This document shows, one piece after another, positions 1 to 7,634 of a stretch of 17,535 bases of DNA. Below the pieces are notes generated by a model, which was not told the origin of the DNA, did no database searches, and saw nothing but the letters and a program-made list of their open reading frames with translations. Position numbers and translations under genes: made by a program. The stretch's first letter is position 1. Every line of letters begins with the position of its first letter. Source of the DNA: JBJXDT01 sp046153505 (GTDB lineage Bacteria; Pseudomonadota; Gammaproteobacteria; Burkholderiales; Methylophilaceae). The DNA lies in assembly GCA_046153505.1 (NCBI GenBank), contig JBJXDT010000133.1:1-17535 (forward strand), given 5' to 3'.

Positions 1-72
1 TCTAGCGCCTATTTTAAGAGACTCGTAGTCTTTTATGACTGCGTGTTTTAATTCTTTTGTATACTTAGACAT
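1..72 (-). CDS. IS3-family transposase OrfA, N-terminal fragment (truncated by the window edge)
   Basis: The minus-strand frame starting with ATG at base 72 translates to MSKYTKELKHAVIKDYESLK followed by IGAR, 24 codons with no stop before the edge. This matches the start of the helix-turn-helix OrfA protein of IS150-type elements, which binds the IS ends. In this family a downstream OrfB with a DDE catalytic core is usually made by programmed frameshifting; neither the frameshift site nor OrfB is in view. A GGTG at 84-81 (minus reading) is a plausible weak ribosome binding site and falls inside a 9-bp inverted repeat with the IS tip. Whether the full element is intact cannot be judged. Confidence 0.8.
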   Translation of the reverse strand, partial: MSKYTKELKHAVIKDYESLKIGAR

Positions 73-102
73 GAAAACTGCACCTTAGTTAGTTGAACAA
101 AG

Positions 103-127
103 TGTCCAACTTTTGGGGTGCAGTTCA
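103..127 (-). repeat. Terminal inverted repeat of the IS3-family element
   Basis: This 25-bp IS tip is recognised by its TG start and the ACTGCACCCC and GTTGGACA blocks (minus-strand reading). Bases 117-125 are also repeated in inverted orientation at 76-84 (AACTGCACC against GGTGCAGTT), just upstream of the orfA start codon. Confidence 0.75.
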
Positions 128-192
128 CATTGTCCGGTTTTTTTATTACATTTTCAGTAAACTGTATACACTCATGTTAAATTTATATCGGC

Positions 193-837
193 ATGCTAAA
201 AATTAATATTTTCACGCAACTTGTCATATTTTTTATGTTCGCAATTGTGCTTAACATATTAAATTTTAAAGTATTAATTCTAGTTGCTCTGGTGTTGCTT
301 GTAATTATAGCTTTAATACATAACCACCAGTTTTATAGACTTTTTAAACGCTTGAAATGGTTTTATTTGGTCATGTTCGCAATATTTGCATTTAATACGC
401 CAGGTGAGCATTTAAGCGGTTGGACGTTTTCATTTAGTCCAACCTATGAAGGTTTTCGCGCAGGGCTTACACAACTTTTACGTATTACAGTCATGCTTGA
501 GGCGCTATCCATTCTATTGGCAAGTAATAACAGGCAAAAACTGATATCCGGATTTTATTTTATTTTGAGCCCCTTGAGATGGCTTGGGGTTGATGTGGAG
601 CGCTTTGCAGCACGATTATGGTTAACCTTGCATTATGTGGAAACGCAGCAACCATTACCTAAAGGTACAAATTTACTTAATAGTTTAAATAAAAGTCTGA
701 CTGAAGTGTTTAAAGAGGAAACTCACGAAAATGTCACCATTAGAATTGAAGAACCAATATTCACAGGGCTGGATTACGTTTTAATCGTGCTATCTTTTTT
801 GCTACTAGGGCAAGTTTTGCTGAAAGCGTTTAGTTAA
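193..837 (+). CDS. EcfT/CbiQ-like integral membrane protein, orphan
   Basis: This is a 214-residue hydrophobic protein. Membrane segments are visible at about residues 7-24, 26-43, 54-68, 93-111, 114-129 and 192-212. The stretch SPLRWLGVDVERFAARLWLT (about 124-143) resembles the part of CbiQ/EcfT transport T-components that follows the pattern PL+.LG.P...+A..L.L.LR. The upstream LRITVMLEALSILL also fits that family. Two things do not fit: no ARG-type Arg signature, which normally couples T-components to their ATPases, can be seen, and no ECF ATPase or S-component gene is nearby. It abuts truA with no gap (stop 835-837, ATG 838), so the two are probably translated together. No strong Shine-Dalgarno precedes the ATG. 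Its native upstream context was replaced or displaced by the IS. The family assignment is tentative and the function is unknown. Confidence 0.6.
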   Translation: MLKINIFTQLVIFFMFAIVLNILNFKVLILVALVLLVIIALIHNHQFYRLFKRLKWFYLVMFAIFAFNTPGEHLSGWTFSFSPTYEGFRAGLTQLLRITVMLEALSILLASNNRQKLISGFYFILSPLRWLGVDVERFAARLWLTLHYVETQQPLPKGTNLLNSLNKSLTEVFKEETHENVTIRIEEPIFTGLDYVLIVLSFLLLGQVLLKAFS

Positions 838-1632
838 ATGCGCATTGCACTTGGTGTTGAATACGATGGTGCTGGTTTTTGTGGCTTACAGAGCCAACCT
901 GAAGGCTGTGGTGTGCAAGATGCGCTTGAAAAGGCCATAGAATCGATTGCCGAACACGATATTAGAATTCACGCGGCAGGACGCACCGATACTGGCGTGC
1001 ATGCAATGATTCAAGTGGTACATTTTGATACCGAGGCTGAACGGCCGGAAAGCGCATGGGTGCGCGGCGTTAATGCTTTTTTGCCTGAAACCGTAAGAGT
1101 GCTTTGGTCAAAAAAAATGGATAAAATTGAAGGGCAAGACGACTTTCACGCGCGTTTTTCGGCTAAGTGTCGCAATTACCAATATTTGCTCGTAAATGCA
1201 CCTGTCGCACCAGCTATTCTGGCAAGAAAGGCGGGCTGGTATCATTTGCCGTTGAATGTAGTTGCAATGCAATTGGCAGCCAATTTCTTACTAGGTACGC
1301 ATGATTTTAGTGCTTTTCGCGCAAGCGAATGCCAGGCAAAATCACCCATAAAAACCTTGCTGAAAGCAGATGTACATGCGCATGCTAACCAAATTGTATT
1401 TGAATTTTCTGCCAATGCATTTTTACAACATCAGGTACGCAATATGGTGGGGGCACTTATTTATATAGGCAACGGCAAGTATTCACCTGATTATATGAAA
1501 ACTCTAATGACGAATCTAAGTCGAACTGAAGCGCCACCCACTTTTTCAGCGAATGGCCTTTATTTAACTGGTGTTGAATATGATAAAAAATGGGCTTTGC
1601 CAAATACCTATCGATCAATAACATTGATTTAA
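838..1632 (+). CDS. truA: tRNA pseudouridine(38-40) synthase TruA
   Basis: TruA isomerises uridines 38-40 in the anticodon stem-loop of many tRNAs to pseudouridine. The 264-residue length is normal for the family. The catalytic aspartate is D51 in AGRTDTGVHA (residues 47-56). The N-terminal YDG.GF.G.Q.Q block (9-20) is present, with Leu at position 17 where many homologues have Trp. The second conserved block AFLQHQVRNMVGALIYIG, containing the family's R-N-M element, lies in the C-terminal half. The ATG immediately follows the stop of the preceding membrane-protein gene. The neighbourhood truA-trpF-trpB-trpA is a recurring betaproteobacterial arrangement. A 51-base gap to trpF shows no convincing terminator. 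Confidence 0.97.
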   Translation: MRIALGVEYDGAGFCGLQSQPEGCGVQDALEKAIESIAEHDIRIHAAGRTDTGVHAMIQVVHFDTEAERPESAWVRGVNAFLPETVRVLWSKKMDKIEGQDDFHARFSAKCRNYQYLLVNAPVAPAILARKAGWYHLPLNVVAMQLAANFLLGTHDFSAFRASECQAKSPIKTLLKADVHAHANQIVFEFSANAFLQHQVRNMVGALIYIGNGKYSPDYMKTLMTNLSRTEAPPTFSANGLYLTGVEYDKKWALPNTYRSITLI

Positions 1633-1683
1633 CTGACATTCAGACCACTTTAAGTTAGGCTTACGGTTTATTGAAAATATTTT

Positions 1684-2307
1684 ATGAGAACTCGCGTTAA
1701 AATTTGTGGTATCACAAGTGTTAAAGATGCACTTTGTGCTGTTGCACAAGGCGCGGATGCTATTGGCTTAGTGTTTTACGCACCCAGTCCGCGCAATGTG
1801 AACTTAGAATTGGCGCGCGCCATTGTGACGTCTTTGCCACCTTTTGTCAGCGTGGTGGGTTTGTTTGTAAATGCAAAGAAATCAGAAATAGATGCAGTTT
1901 TAGCAAATGTTAAACTTGATATTTTGCAATTCCATGGCGATGAAACTGCAGATGCATGTGAGCAATATAATTTGCCTTATTTAAAGGCAATTCGCGTTAA
2001 GGCAAGCACAAATTTGTTACAATACTGCGATAACTTTTCTAGCGCAAAAGCATTGTTGCTAGATGCTTATTCCGATACTGCTTATGGGGGTACAGGACAG
2101 GTGTTCGATTGGAAATTAATCCCTTCGAACTTGTCAAAGTTGATTGTTTTGGCCGGTGGTTTAACGCCAGACAACGTGGCGGAGGCAATCAGACAGGTTA
2201 AGCCTTATGCTGTTGACGTAAGTGGCGGTGTGGAGTTGAGTAAAGGTGTAAAAAGTGAGGCGAAAATCGCCGCTTTTATAGGTGCAGTTGCACATTCGAG
2301 GAGTTGA
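1684..2307 (+). CDS. trpF: Phosphoribosylanthranilate isomerase TrpF
   Basis: TrpF converts N-(5'-phosphoribosyl)-anthranilate to the carboxyphenylamino-deoxyribulose phosphate intermediate of tryptophan synthesis. The monofunctional enzyme has 207 residues, a typical (beta/alpha)8 barrel. KICGIT at the N-terminus carries the catalytic base C8. The catalytic acid is D127 in LLLDAYSDTAYGGTG. Phosphate-binding glycines follow in GGTG, LAGGLTPDNV and DVSGGVE. It is not fused to trpC, unlike in enteric bacteria. The gene's last bases contain the ribosome binding site for trpB (GAGGAG at 2298-2303), so trpF and trpB are translationally linked. No strong Shine-Dalgarno is seen before its own ATG. 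Confidence 0.97.
   Translation: MRTRVKICGITSVKDALCAVAQGADAIGLVFYAPSPRNVNLELARAIVTSLPPFVSVVGLFVNAKKSEIDAVLANVKLDILQFHGDETADACEQYNLPYLKAIRVKASTNLLQYCDNFSSAKALLLDAYSDTAYGGTGQVFDWKLIPSNLSKLIVLAGGLTPDNVAEAIRQVKPYAVDVSGGVELSKGVKSEAKIAAFIGAVAHSRS
2298..2303 (+). promoter_or_regulatory. Ribosome binding site that fixes the trpB start
   Basis: GAGGAG lies inside the 3' end of trpF, 6 bases before the ATG at 2310. An in-frame TTG at 2304 would directly abut this site, leaving no spacing, so the ATG at 2310 is the better trpB start. Confidence 0.8.
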
Positions 2308-2309
2308 AA

Positions 2310-3512
2310 ATGGATTTATATGACATGCCTGATGCGCGTGGACATTTTGGTCAATTTGGTGGTATTTTTGTTGCTGAAACACTGGTTGAGGCACTACAAG
2401 ATCTACGATTAATGTATGAAAAGTATAGAAATGACCCAGAATTTTTAGCAGAATTTGCTTACGATTTAAAACATTTCGTCGGTCGCCCTAGCCCCATCTA
2501 TTTTGCTGAACGCTGGACCAAAAAAGTGGGAGGTGCGCAAATATATCTCAAACGTGAAGATTTAAATCACACGGGCGCGCACAAGGTAAATAATACGATA
2601 GGTCAAGCATTGCTTGCCAAACGTATGGGAAAGCCACGGGTGATTGCGGAGACAGGTGCTGGTCAACATGGAGTGGCAACAGCAACGATTGCTGCGCGCT
2701 TAGGCTTGGAATGTGTGGTGTATATGGGTAGCGAGGACGTGAAACGCCAAGCGCCAAACGTGTTTAGAATGAAATTGCTTGGTGCAACTGTGGTGCCAGT
2801 AGAAAGTGGCTCCAAAACCCTGAAAGATGCGCTCAACGAAGCAATGCGTGACTGGGTGACTAATATTGAAAATACGTTTTACATCATTGGTACAGTGGCA
2901 GGCCCACATCCTTACCCAATGATGGTGCGTGATTTTCAATCGGTAATTGGTACTGAGGCCAAAGTACAAATGATGGAAATGGTAGGACGTCAGCCAGATG
3001 CTGTCGTCGCTTGTGTGGGTGGTGGCTCTAATGCGATGGGTATTTTTTACCCTTATATTAATGTGCCAAATGTCCGCTTAATCGGCGTGGAGGCCGCTGG
3101 CCATGGCATGGAAACAGGCATGCATGCGGCGCCATTAACTGCAAATAGTCCGATTGGCGTGCTGCATGGTAATCGCACCTATTTGATGCAAGACGCCGAT
3201 GGGAACATTATCGAAACTCATTCAATTTCTGCAGGCTTAGATTATCCAGGTGTAGGACCTGAACATGCTTGGTTGAAGGATATTAAACGCGCAGAATATG
3301 TGGCGATTACTGACGATGAAGCCATGGCAGCATTTCATAGCTTGTGCCGTACTGAGGGAATTATTCCTGCTTTAGAGTCTAGTCACGCACTTGCGTATGC
3401 AGAAAAAATGGCTAAAACGATGAGCAAAGATGAAATAATCTTAGTCAATTTATCTGGCCGTGGTGACAAAGATATTAATACTGTCGCCAAACTTTCAAAT
3501 ATCACTTTATAA
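2310..3512 (+). CDS. trpB: Tryptophan synthase beta chain TrpB
   Basis: TrpB is the PLP-dependent beta subunit that joins indole with serine to make tryptophan, in an alpha2-beta2 complex with TrpA. With the ATG at 2310 the product has 400 residues, normal for the family. The reading frame extends two codons upstream to a TTG, but the Shine-Dalgarno position excludes that start. Visible features are the PLP lysine in HTGAHKVNNT (K92), the catalytic glutamate in AETGAGQHG (E114), the phosphate-binding loop CVGGGSNAMG, and the C-terminal NLSGRGDKD loop that contacts the pyridine nitrogen. It lies between trpF and trpA, with an 11-base gap to trpA. Confidence 0.98.
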   Translation: MDLYDMPDARGHFGQFGGIFVAETLVEALQDLRLMYEKYRNDPEFLAEFAYDLKHFVGRPSPIYFAERWTKKVGGAQIYLKREDLNHTGAHKVNNTIGQALLAKRMGKPRVIAETGAGQHGVATATIAARLGLECVVYMGSEDVKRQAPNVFRMKLLGATVVPVESGSKTLKDALNEAMRDWVTNIENTFYIIGTVAGPHPYPMMVRDFQSVIGTEAKVQMMEMVGRQPDAVVACVGGGSNAMGIFYPYINVPNVRLIGVEAAGHGMETGMHAAPLTANSPIGVLHGNRTYLMQDADGNIIETHSISAGLDYPGVGPEHAWLKDIKRAEYVAITDDEAMAAFHSLCRTEGIIPALESSHALAYAEKMAKTMSKDEIILVNLSGRGDKDINTVAKLSNITL

Positions 3513-3523
3513 AAACTTAACTC

Positions 3524-4318
3524 ATGTCACGCATTCAATTTGTATTTTCTGAATTAAAAAATAACCATAAAAAAGCCCTGATCCCCTACATCACAGCAGG
3601 CGACCCTCATCCAAAACATACTGTTGATTTACTGCACACTTTGGTTAAAAATGGCGCTGATATGATTGAGTTGGGTATTCCATTTTCTGATCCAATGGCC
3701 GATGGACCAGTGATACAACGCGCTAGTGAACGTGCATTAGTGCATAAAGTCGGCTTGCGCAAAGTGTTGGAAATGGTGAAAGAGTTTCGTACGAATGACA
3801 ATAAAACACCTATTATATTAATGGGTTACGCTAATCCAATTGAGGCAATGGGCGTGGATGTATTTGCCGCGACTGCCAAGGATGCGGGTGTGGATGGCGT
3901 GCTTACTGTGGATTATCCGCCCGAAGAATGCCATGAGTTTATTTCTGCGCTAAAATCAAATGGCATGGATAGTATTTTTCTACTTTCACCAACTACAGAG
4001 CCAGCGCGCATTGATTTAATTGTCAATCAGGCAACGGGATTTTTGTATTACGTGTCGCTCAAAGGCGTAACGGGCGCGGCCAACATGGACGTAGAACAAG
4101 TAAAGGCGCGCGTTAAAGAAATTCGCCAAAAAACTCATTTGCCAATAGGTGTAGGTTTTGGCGTAAAAGATGCTGCTACGGCAAAATTAGTGGCAGAGTT
4201 TGCCGATGCTATTGTAGTCGGAAGCCGCATGGTGATGGCAGTTGAGCAATCTACGGATGACAATTTAATGGAAAATGTCGCTAAGTTAATGCTAGAACTT
4301 CGCGCCGCGATTGACTAA
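3524..4318 (+). CDS. trpA: Tryptophan synthase alpha chain TrpA
   Basis: TrpA splits indole-3-glycerol phosphate into glyceraldehyde 3-phosphate and indole, which is channelled to TrpB. The 264-residue barrel has the catalytic pair E49 and D60 in IELGIPFSDPMADGP, at the same numbers as the E. coli enzyme. YYVSLKGVTGA and GVGFGVK are the phosphate-binding loops, and VVGSRMV follows. The start ATG lies 11 bases after trpB and has no obvious Shine-Dalgarno, so translation is probably coupled to trpB. This completes the trpFBA set; trpE, trpG, trpD and trpC are not in the window. Confidence 0.98.
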   Translation: MSRIQFVFSELKNNHKKALIPYITAGDPHPKHTVDLLHTLVKNGADMIELGIPFSDPMADGPVIQRASERALVHKVGLRKVLEMVKEFRTNDNKTPIILMGYANPIEAMGVDVFAATAKDAGVDGVLTVDYPPEECHEFISALKSNGMDSIFLLSPTTEPARIDLIVNQATGFLYYVSLKGVTGAANMDVEQVKARVKEIRQKTHLPIGVGFGVKDAATAKLVAEFADAIVVGSRMVMAVEQSTDDNLMENVAKLMLELRAAID

Positions 4319-4348
4319 TCGCAATAGGCTAAAAAAGCAGGGGAAAAT

Positions 4349-5212
4349 ATGAGTTGGTTAGACAAGATTCCACAAAAGATTAAGCGTGTTGTTGGATCAT
4401 CACGTAAAAACGTGCCAGAGGGACTTTGGAGCAAGTGCGATTCGTGCCAAACAGTATTGTACCGAACGGATTTAGAAAGCAATTTAGAGGTTTGTCCAAA
4501 ATGCAATCATCATTGTCGGGTATCTGCACGCGGCAGAATTGACTTTTTGCTGGACCCAGAAAAACGTCTTGAAATTGGTGTCAATGTGCAACCAGTCGAC
4601 GCACTTAAATTTAAAGATAGCAAAACTTATGTTGACCGTATGAAGGCGGCACAAAAAGAAGTGGGCGAGTTAGATGCGCTGATAGTAGTTCAGGGCAATA
4701 TTTTGGGTTTACCTGCTGTTGTTGCAGCTTTTGAGTTTAAGTTTATGGGTGGCTCCATGGGTGCCGTAGTGGGTGAACGTTTCGTGCGTGGTGTAGATGC
4801 CGCAATTAAAGCAAAAGCACCGTTTATTTGTATTTCCGCCAGTGGTGGTGCACGAATGCAAGAGGGGCTTCTTTCCTTGATGCAAATGGCTAAAACTAGC
4901 GCGGCCCTGACCAAACTATCACAAGCTGGCTTGCCCTTCATTTCGATTTTAACTGACCCTACGATGGGTGGCGTTTCAGCAAGCTTTGCAATGCTAGGTG
5001 ACATTATAATTGCTGAGCCAAATGCTTTAATTGGCTTTGCTGGCCCACGTGTGATTGAACAAACAGTGCGTGAGACCCTGCCAGATGGCTTTCAACGTTC
5101 AGAGTTCTTGTTGGAACATGGCGCAATTGACATGATTGTTGATCGCCGTGAAATGCGTCAAAAATTGGCGAGCTTGTTGGCGAATTTAATGAATACTACT
5201 AAAGTAGCTTAA
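4349..5212 (+). CDS. accD: Acetyl-CoA carboxylase carboxyltransferase subunit beta AccD
   Basis: AccD is the beta half of the carboxyltransferase that moves the carboxyl group from biotin carboxyl carrier protein to acetyl-CoA, the committed step of fatty acid synthesis. The 287-residue protein begins with a four-Cys zinc finger (C30, C33, C49, C52: CDSC...CPKC) of the bacterial AccD type. The crotonase-like core follows, with ISASGGARMQEG and the glycine-rich LTDPTMGGVSASFA. A good Shine-Dalgarno (AGGGGA, 4339-4344) precedes the ATG. Placement between trpA and folC matches the order in many beta- and gammaproteobacteria. AccA is encoded elsewhere. Confidence 0.97.
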   Translation: MSWLDKIPQKIKRVVGSSRKNVPEGLWSKCDSCQTVLYRTDLESNLEVCPKCNHHCRVSARGRIDFLLDPEKRLEIGVNVQPVDALKFKDSKTYVDRMKAAQKEVGELDALIVVQGNILGLPAVVAAFEFKFMGGSMGAVVGERFVRGVDAAIKAKAPFICISASGGARMQEGLLSLMQMAKTSAALTKLSQAGLPFISILTDPTMGGVSASFAMLGDIIIAEPNALIGFAGPRVIEQTVRETLPDGFQRSEFLLEHGAIDMIVDRREMRQKLASLLANLMNTTKVA

Positions 5213-5224
5213 CTATAGGCTACT

Positions 5225-6496
5225 GTGATAGATTCAACCCCTAAGCCAGTTACGCTTGACGCTTGGCTCGCCTACATAGAGGCCTTGCATCCCAAGTCAA
5301 TCGCAATGGGTTTGGAACGCGTTCAGTTGGCCGCAAACCGCCTAAAGCTTAACCCAACATTTCCCATTATCACCATAGCTGGTACCAACGGCAAAGGCTC
5401 TACTTGTGCCATCCTCGAGGCTATTTATCTGAATGAGGGCTATCGTGTTGGTTGCTACACCTCGCCACATTTGCTTCGTTATAACGAGCGTGTGCGTGTT
5501 AATCAGCAACAAATTTCAGATGAAGATTTATGCGCTGCCTTTGCTGCCGTAGAAAATGTACGTGGTGAAATTGAGCTTACTTATTTTGAAATGGGCACAC
5601 TCGCAGCAGTTTGGCATTTTATTAAGGTAGGTTTAGATGTTGCTGTACTTGAAGTCGGCATGGGAGGCAGACTAGACGCAGTTAACGTTTTTGAGCCAGC
5701 TTGCGCAATTGTGACCAGCATCGATTTGGATCATATGGAATATCTAGGCGATACACGTGAAAAAATTGGCTTTGAAAAAGCTGGCATCTATCGTACAGGT
5801 AAACTGGCGATATGCGGAGACGAAAATCCACCTAAAAGTTTAATCGATTTTGCGACAGCAATTGGCGCCAATTTACAATTGATAGGTCGTGATTTTGGAG
5901 TTAAAAAGGCGGCAGATAGCTGGCAATATTTTGCAGAGAATATCAATTTAAAGATGCCGTATTTGGCAATGCATGGTGATTTTCAGCTAAATAATGCAGC
6001 GTGCGTACTTCGCACGGTAGCACATCTTGATGAGTTACTACCTGTCTCGCAAGCCAATATCCATAAGGCTCTCAGGAAAGTTACCTTAATTGGGCGCTTT
6101 TATCAAACGCAATCTAAACCAAACATTTATGTAGATGTTGCACACAATCCGCAAGCGGCACAATCTTTGGCGCACAACTTACAAACTACGCCTTGTGAAG
6201 GGTGTACCTTAGCAGTTTTTGCAATGCTTGCAGATAAAGATATTGGCGGTGTTATTAATGCATTAAAACCACACATTTCAGCTTGGTATTTGGCTGATAT
6301 TCATAATGTACGTGGTGCGAAGGCGGATGATTTAAAACGTAAATTGAATGAGTTTGTGGCGGTAAAAACGTATGAAAATGTAGCGTCTGCGCTAAAGGCA
6401 GCGTGTAAAGATGCCGTTAAAAATGATAGAATAATCGTATTCGGTTCATTCTATACAGTTGCGGACGCGATTGAGAGTTTAAATTTAAAGGTTTAG
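5225..6496 (+). CDS. folC: Bifunctional dihydrofolate synthase / folylpolyglutamate synthase FolC (GTG start)
   Basis: FolC adds glutamate to dihydropteroate and then further glutamates to folates, using ATP. The 423-residue protein is of usual length. It has the Mur-ligase-type P-loop GTNGKGST (53-60), the folate-binding SPHLLRYNERVRV block, GMGGRLDAVN, the FEKAGIYR block that carries the modified lysine in the family, and the C-terminal-domain HNP motif in DVAHNPQAA. The chosen start is GTG at 5225. The conserved family N-terminus (LDAWLAYIEALHP, then GLERV) begins only about ten residues in, so a later ATG would remove conserved sequence. The gap to accD is 12 bases with only a weak AGG upstream. 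Confidence 0.95.
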   Translation: MIDSTPKPVTLDAWLAYIEALHPKSIAMGLERVQLAANRLKLNPTFPIITIAGTNGKGSTCAILEAIYLNEGYRVGCYTSPHLLRYNERVRVNQQQISDEDLCAAFAAVENVRGEIELTYFEMGTLAAVWHFIKVGLDVAVLEVGMGGRLDAVNVFEPACAIVTSIDLDHMEYLGDTREKIGFEKAGIYRTGKLAICGDENPPKSLIDFATAIGANLQLIGRDFGVKKAADSWQYFAENINLKMPYLAMHGDFQLNNAACVLRTVAHLDELLPVSQANIHKALRKVTLIGRFYQTQSKPNIYVDVAHNPQAAQSLAHNLQTTPCEGCTLAVFAMLADKDIGGVINALKPHISAWYLADIHNVRGAKADDLKRKLNEFVAVKTYENVASALKAACKDAVKNDRIIVFGSFYTVADAIESLNLKV

Positions 6497-6498
6497 GC

Positions 6499-7095
6499 AT
6501 GCAAAAAGATCAATCTGACCAAGAGCTAGTCTTTAAAAAACGTGCCCGTCGCCGCTTGGTTGGAGCTATTGCTTTAGTGTTGCTGATGATAATTTTGCTG
6601 CCAATGATACTAAAAGATCGTGCTGGTAGTGAGCCTCAAGAAAAAATTACCATTAGCTTGCCAAATGAACTGAGTACTACGGTAACGCCAAATCCTGCGC
6701 CATCGCCGGCTGAGTTCGACTCAAATATTGTTCCAAGTGAACCTGAAAAACTTCCCGAAGCCTCACCGCCAGAAGCGGCGCCAGAGGATATTGCTGAAGA
6801 GCCAGCTACGGCTAATAATGAAGTAAAAGAACCGGCAAAACCAGAACATGATAAGGCTGAAGCATCAAAAAAATTCTATGTTCAAATTGGTGTTTTCACT
6901 GATGCTAATAACGTTAAGCAATTGCAAGCAAAGTTGAATGATTTGGGTTACAAATCGCTAACTGAAAAAATTCAAACCGACAAAGGTGAGAAAATTCGTT
7001 TAAAAACGCAAGTGTTTGCTGAGCGCAATGAAGCTGCTAAAGCACTCACAAACATAAAAGATGCAGGTTTAACGGGTATGGTCGTCAGTCAATAA
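6499..7095 (+). CDS. dedD: SPOR-domain cell-division protein, DedD-like
   Basis: This 198-residue protein has the bitopic architecture of DedD: a short basic cytoplasmic N-terminus (KKRARRR), one membrane segment at about 20-38, a long Pro/Glu/Ala-rich periplasmic linker (about 60-120), and a C-terminal SPOR domain (about 125-198, starting KKFYVQIGVF). SPOR domains bind peptidoglycan stripped of stem peptides and recruit proteins to the division septum. The start ATG is two bases after the folC stop, with AAAGG upstream. The accD-folC-dedD-cvpA-purF order is shared with E. coli, which supports the name. The sequence itself proves only a membrane-anchored SPOR protein. Confidence 0.88.
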   Translation: MQKDQSDQELVFKKRARRRLVGAIALVLLMIILLPMILKDRAGSEPQEKITISLPNELSTTVTPNPAPSPAEFDSNIVPSEPEKLPEASPPEAAPEDIAEEPATANNEVKEPAKPEHDKAEASKKFYVQIGVFTDANNVKQLQAKLNDLGYKSLTEKIQTDKGEKIRLKTQVFAERNEAAKALTNIKDAGLTGMVVSQ

Positions 7096-7111
7096 TGGGA
7101 ACTCAATATCG

Positions 7112-7603
7112 TTGACCAGTTTTGATTACATTGCGCTACTCATCATCGGCATTTCGATTGTGATGAGCATGATGCGCGGTGCGGTAAGGGAAGTGCTTGC
7201 TATAGCGGGTTGGATTGCTGCGCTATATGTGGCAAGAACTTACGCGAGCCAACTTGTACCACTATTGCCGCCAGATATTCCAACTGAACCACTTAAAGTA
7301 TTGGCTGCATTTATTATTTTAATGCTTGGCGTATTGTTAGTTGCAAGCCTGCTTTCAATAGCGCTTTCCAGTATCATTAAAAAAATTGGATTAAATTGGC
7401 TAAATCGTGGCGTTGGTGGCTTATTTGGCTTGGCTCGCGGTCTGCTGATTGTTTGTGTATTGGTATTTTTGGCAGGATTAACTAGCTTGCCTAAAGATGA
7501 TCGTTGGACAAATGCGATGTTTAGCGCACCTCTAGAGGTGCTGGTTAAAAGCATGTTGCCGTGGCTACCGCAAAGCGTTACTCGGCATGTAAAGTATGAT
7601 TAA
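7112..7603 (+). CDS. cvpA: CvpA-family inner membrane protein (TTG start)
   Basis: This 163-residue protein has about four membrane segments (roughly 4-20, 27-43, 62-86, 102-124) and the family signature of an N-terminal D-Y segment followed by RGAVREVLA, then a Gly-rich LNRGVGGLFGLARG. CvpA was named for a role in colicin V production; its molecular role is not well defined, and it is commonly found just before purF, as here. The best start is TTG at 7112, giving MTSFDYIALL, which matches the family N-terminus. GGGA at 7097-7100 is the likely Shine-Dalgarno. A 6-codon frame (ATG 7095, stop TGA 7113-7115) overlaps both the dedD stop and this TTG, so coupled re-initiation is conceivable. Confidence 0.92.
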   Translation: MTSFDYIALLIIGISIVMSMMRGAVREVLAIAGWIAALYVARTYASQLVPLLPPDIPTEPLKVLAAFIILMLGVLLVASLLSIALSSIIKKIGLNWLNRGVGGLFGLARGLLIVCVLVFLAGLTSLPKDDRWTNAMFSAPLEVLVKSMLPWLPQSVTRHVKYD

Positions 7604-7634
7604 ATAGCATTATTGTTTAGGGGTAACACCATTT

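Larger units (their letters stand above)
1..127 (-). mobile_element. End of an IS3-family (IS150-group) insertion sequence, cut by the window edge
   Basis: Read on the minus strand, the sequence from base 127 leftward starts TGAACTGCACCCC, followed by GTTGGACA. This is the terminal inverted repeat pattern of IS150-group IS3 elements (TGnACTGCACCC...GTTGGAC). It is followed by a short leader and the first codons of a transposase orfA. The element's outer boundary is therefore about base 127, and the rest lies left of the window. The bases just outside (CAT, 128-130) could be one copy of a 3-bp target duplication, but the other side is not visible. The insertion sits about 65 bases upstream of the first gene of the truA train. 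Confidence 0.85.

Noticed and set aside
174..206. Short frame starting at ATG 174 just upstream of the EcfT-like gene
   Set aside because: It encodes only about 10 residues before a stop, has no ribosome binding site and overlaps the better ATG at 193.
2304..2309. TTG start giving a two-residue longer TrpB
   Set aside because: The Shine-Dalgarno GAGGAG ends at 2303, leaving no spacing; the ATG at 2310 is correctly spaced.
4690..5004. Long minus-strand open frame inside accD, and similar antisense frames in purF, metZ, gyrA and serA
   Set aside because: They lie opposite strongly conserved genes, have no recognisable protein features and reflect the codon pattern of the sense strand.
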